Source: a virus
Direction: 5' to 3' (one strand)
Virus record (IMG/VR): IMGVR_UViG_3300042526_001530
Coordinates: 1 to 22,793 of that record
Length of the DNA stretch: 22,793 nt
Under the pieces are notes generated by a model. It worked only from the letters and a program-made list of their open reading frames with translations. It was not told the DNA's origin and did no database searches. The translations under genes were made by a program, and so were the position numbers. This document shows positions 22,285-22,793 of the stretch, one piece after another (position 1 is the first letter of the stretch; each line of letters begins with the position of its first letter).

Positions 22285-22793
22285 ATGAGCGATCAAAAAA
22301 CCGCCGAGCAGCTTGCCGGCGAAGTCAAAGGCGTGCTCGATGCCCGCTACAGTGAAGTGCAAGCCAGCCTTGATACCAAGCAGGCAGAATTGCGGTCCAT
22401 GCTGGAAACAAGACACGACGAGATCAAATCTGACCTTGATAGCAAACATGACAAGGTAAAGGCCTTGGCCGAAGAAGCGCTGGGCAAAGCACAGCGCGGC
22501 GAAGATTTATCCGTGGCTACAAAGCAGCTGGCCGATGAAGCACTGACCGCGCTTAACAATGCCAAAGCCCGCCTTGACGAGGTCGAGCAAAAGCTTGCCC
22601 GCAGGGTAGCCGAAGATACCGCCCCTCAATTCAAGACCATCGGCGAACAGGTTGTAGCAGATGACGCGATTAAGGCATTTTTGGGCAATAGCACAGTGCG
22701 GGGCCGCGCCAGTGTAGAGGTAAAGGCTATCATCTCGGCGCTTACCACTGACGCTAATGGCTCGGCGGGCGACCTTATCGTGGCCGACCGTCT
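22285..22793 (+). CDS. Phage major capsid protein, HK97 family (N-terminal 169 aa, runs off the window)
   Basis: The ATG at 22285 has AAGGA (22273-22277) seven bases upstream and the frame is open to the right edge. Residues 1-110 are charged, heptad-like helices ('VLDARYSEVQASLDTKQAEL', 'ALTALNNAKARLDEVEQKLA'), the scaffold-like delta domain removed by the protease. Residues 115-169 resemble the N-arm and the start of the HK97 fold, with 'ADDAIKAFLGNS' and 'TTDANGSAGDLIVADR', a segment strongly conserved in this capsid family. It builds the icosahedral head. The remainder is outside the window. Confidence 0.88.
   Translation, partial: MSDQKTAEQLAGEVKGVLDARYSEVQASLDTKQAELRSMLETRHDEIKSDLDSKHDKVKALAEEALGKAQRGEDLSVATKQLADEALTALNNAKARLDEVEQKLARRVAEDTAPQFKTIGEQVVADDAIKAFLGNSTVRGRASVEVKAIISALTTDANGSAGDLIVADR

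Overview
The window joins two unrelated blocks of bacterial DNA. Positions 1 to about 6540 are the end of a divalent heavy-metal resistance operon. The rest, to the right edge, is most of a temperate HK97-type (siphovirus-like) prophage, cut off inside its major capsid gene. Protein style (a CzcA with long periplasmic insertions, a P27-type terminase with HK97 head genes, a ParB-fused orphan methylase), high GC and many ATGA gene overlaps suggest an alphaproteobacterium, most likely a sphingomonad. That assignment is inference from general resemblance; no 16S or tRNA gene is present.

Metal block (all +): the C-terminal end of a CzcB-type periplasmic adaptor, a complete CzcA-type RND pump (270-3551), a ZntA/CadA-type P1B ATPase (GTG start at 3684) and a CzcD-type cation diffusion facilitator (5614-6540). 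The genes are separated by 1 base, except for a roughly 130-base gap before the ATPase that holds a perfect 11-bp hairpin and a 12-bp palindrome. Together they would move Zn/Cd/Co from cytoplasm to periplasm (ATPase, CDF) and from periplasm to outside (CzcCBA). About 500 bases without a convincing gene (6541-7051) follow and probably contain the left prophage boundary.

Phage immunity and early region: an S24-type repressor (minus, start at 7720) faces a Cro-position gene (7827-8516) across a 106-base divergent control region. After a clean intrinsic terminator come a cluster of ATCCCACC repeats, a small helix-turn-helix gene, a RecB-like nuclease, a possible ssDNA-binding protein and a CHC2-Toprim-AAA primase/helicase. 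An iteron-like array of GTCGGAAGC follows, then a protein with an SSB-like C-terminal tip, a RuvC-like resolvase, a DUF6378-like protein and two unknowns.

Packaging and head region: an HNH nuclease (15117-15383) and a G-rich stretch reminiscent of cos regions are separated from the terminase genes by a 2.6-kb cargo block. This consists of a HigBA-type toxin-antitoxin pair (minus), a ParB-fused beta-class DNA methyltransferase (plus) and a second, unrelated HigBA pair (minus) with a tandem palindromic operator. Then terminase small and large subunits, portal, prohead protease and the start of the major capsid gene follow in canonical HK97 order. No integrase is visible.

The most interesting observations are the TA-methylase-TA cargo at the cos/terminase junction, two distinct repeat arrays flanking the replication module, the SSB-tip mimic, and a toxin promoter/operator that predicts a leaderless transcript.
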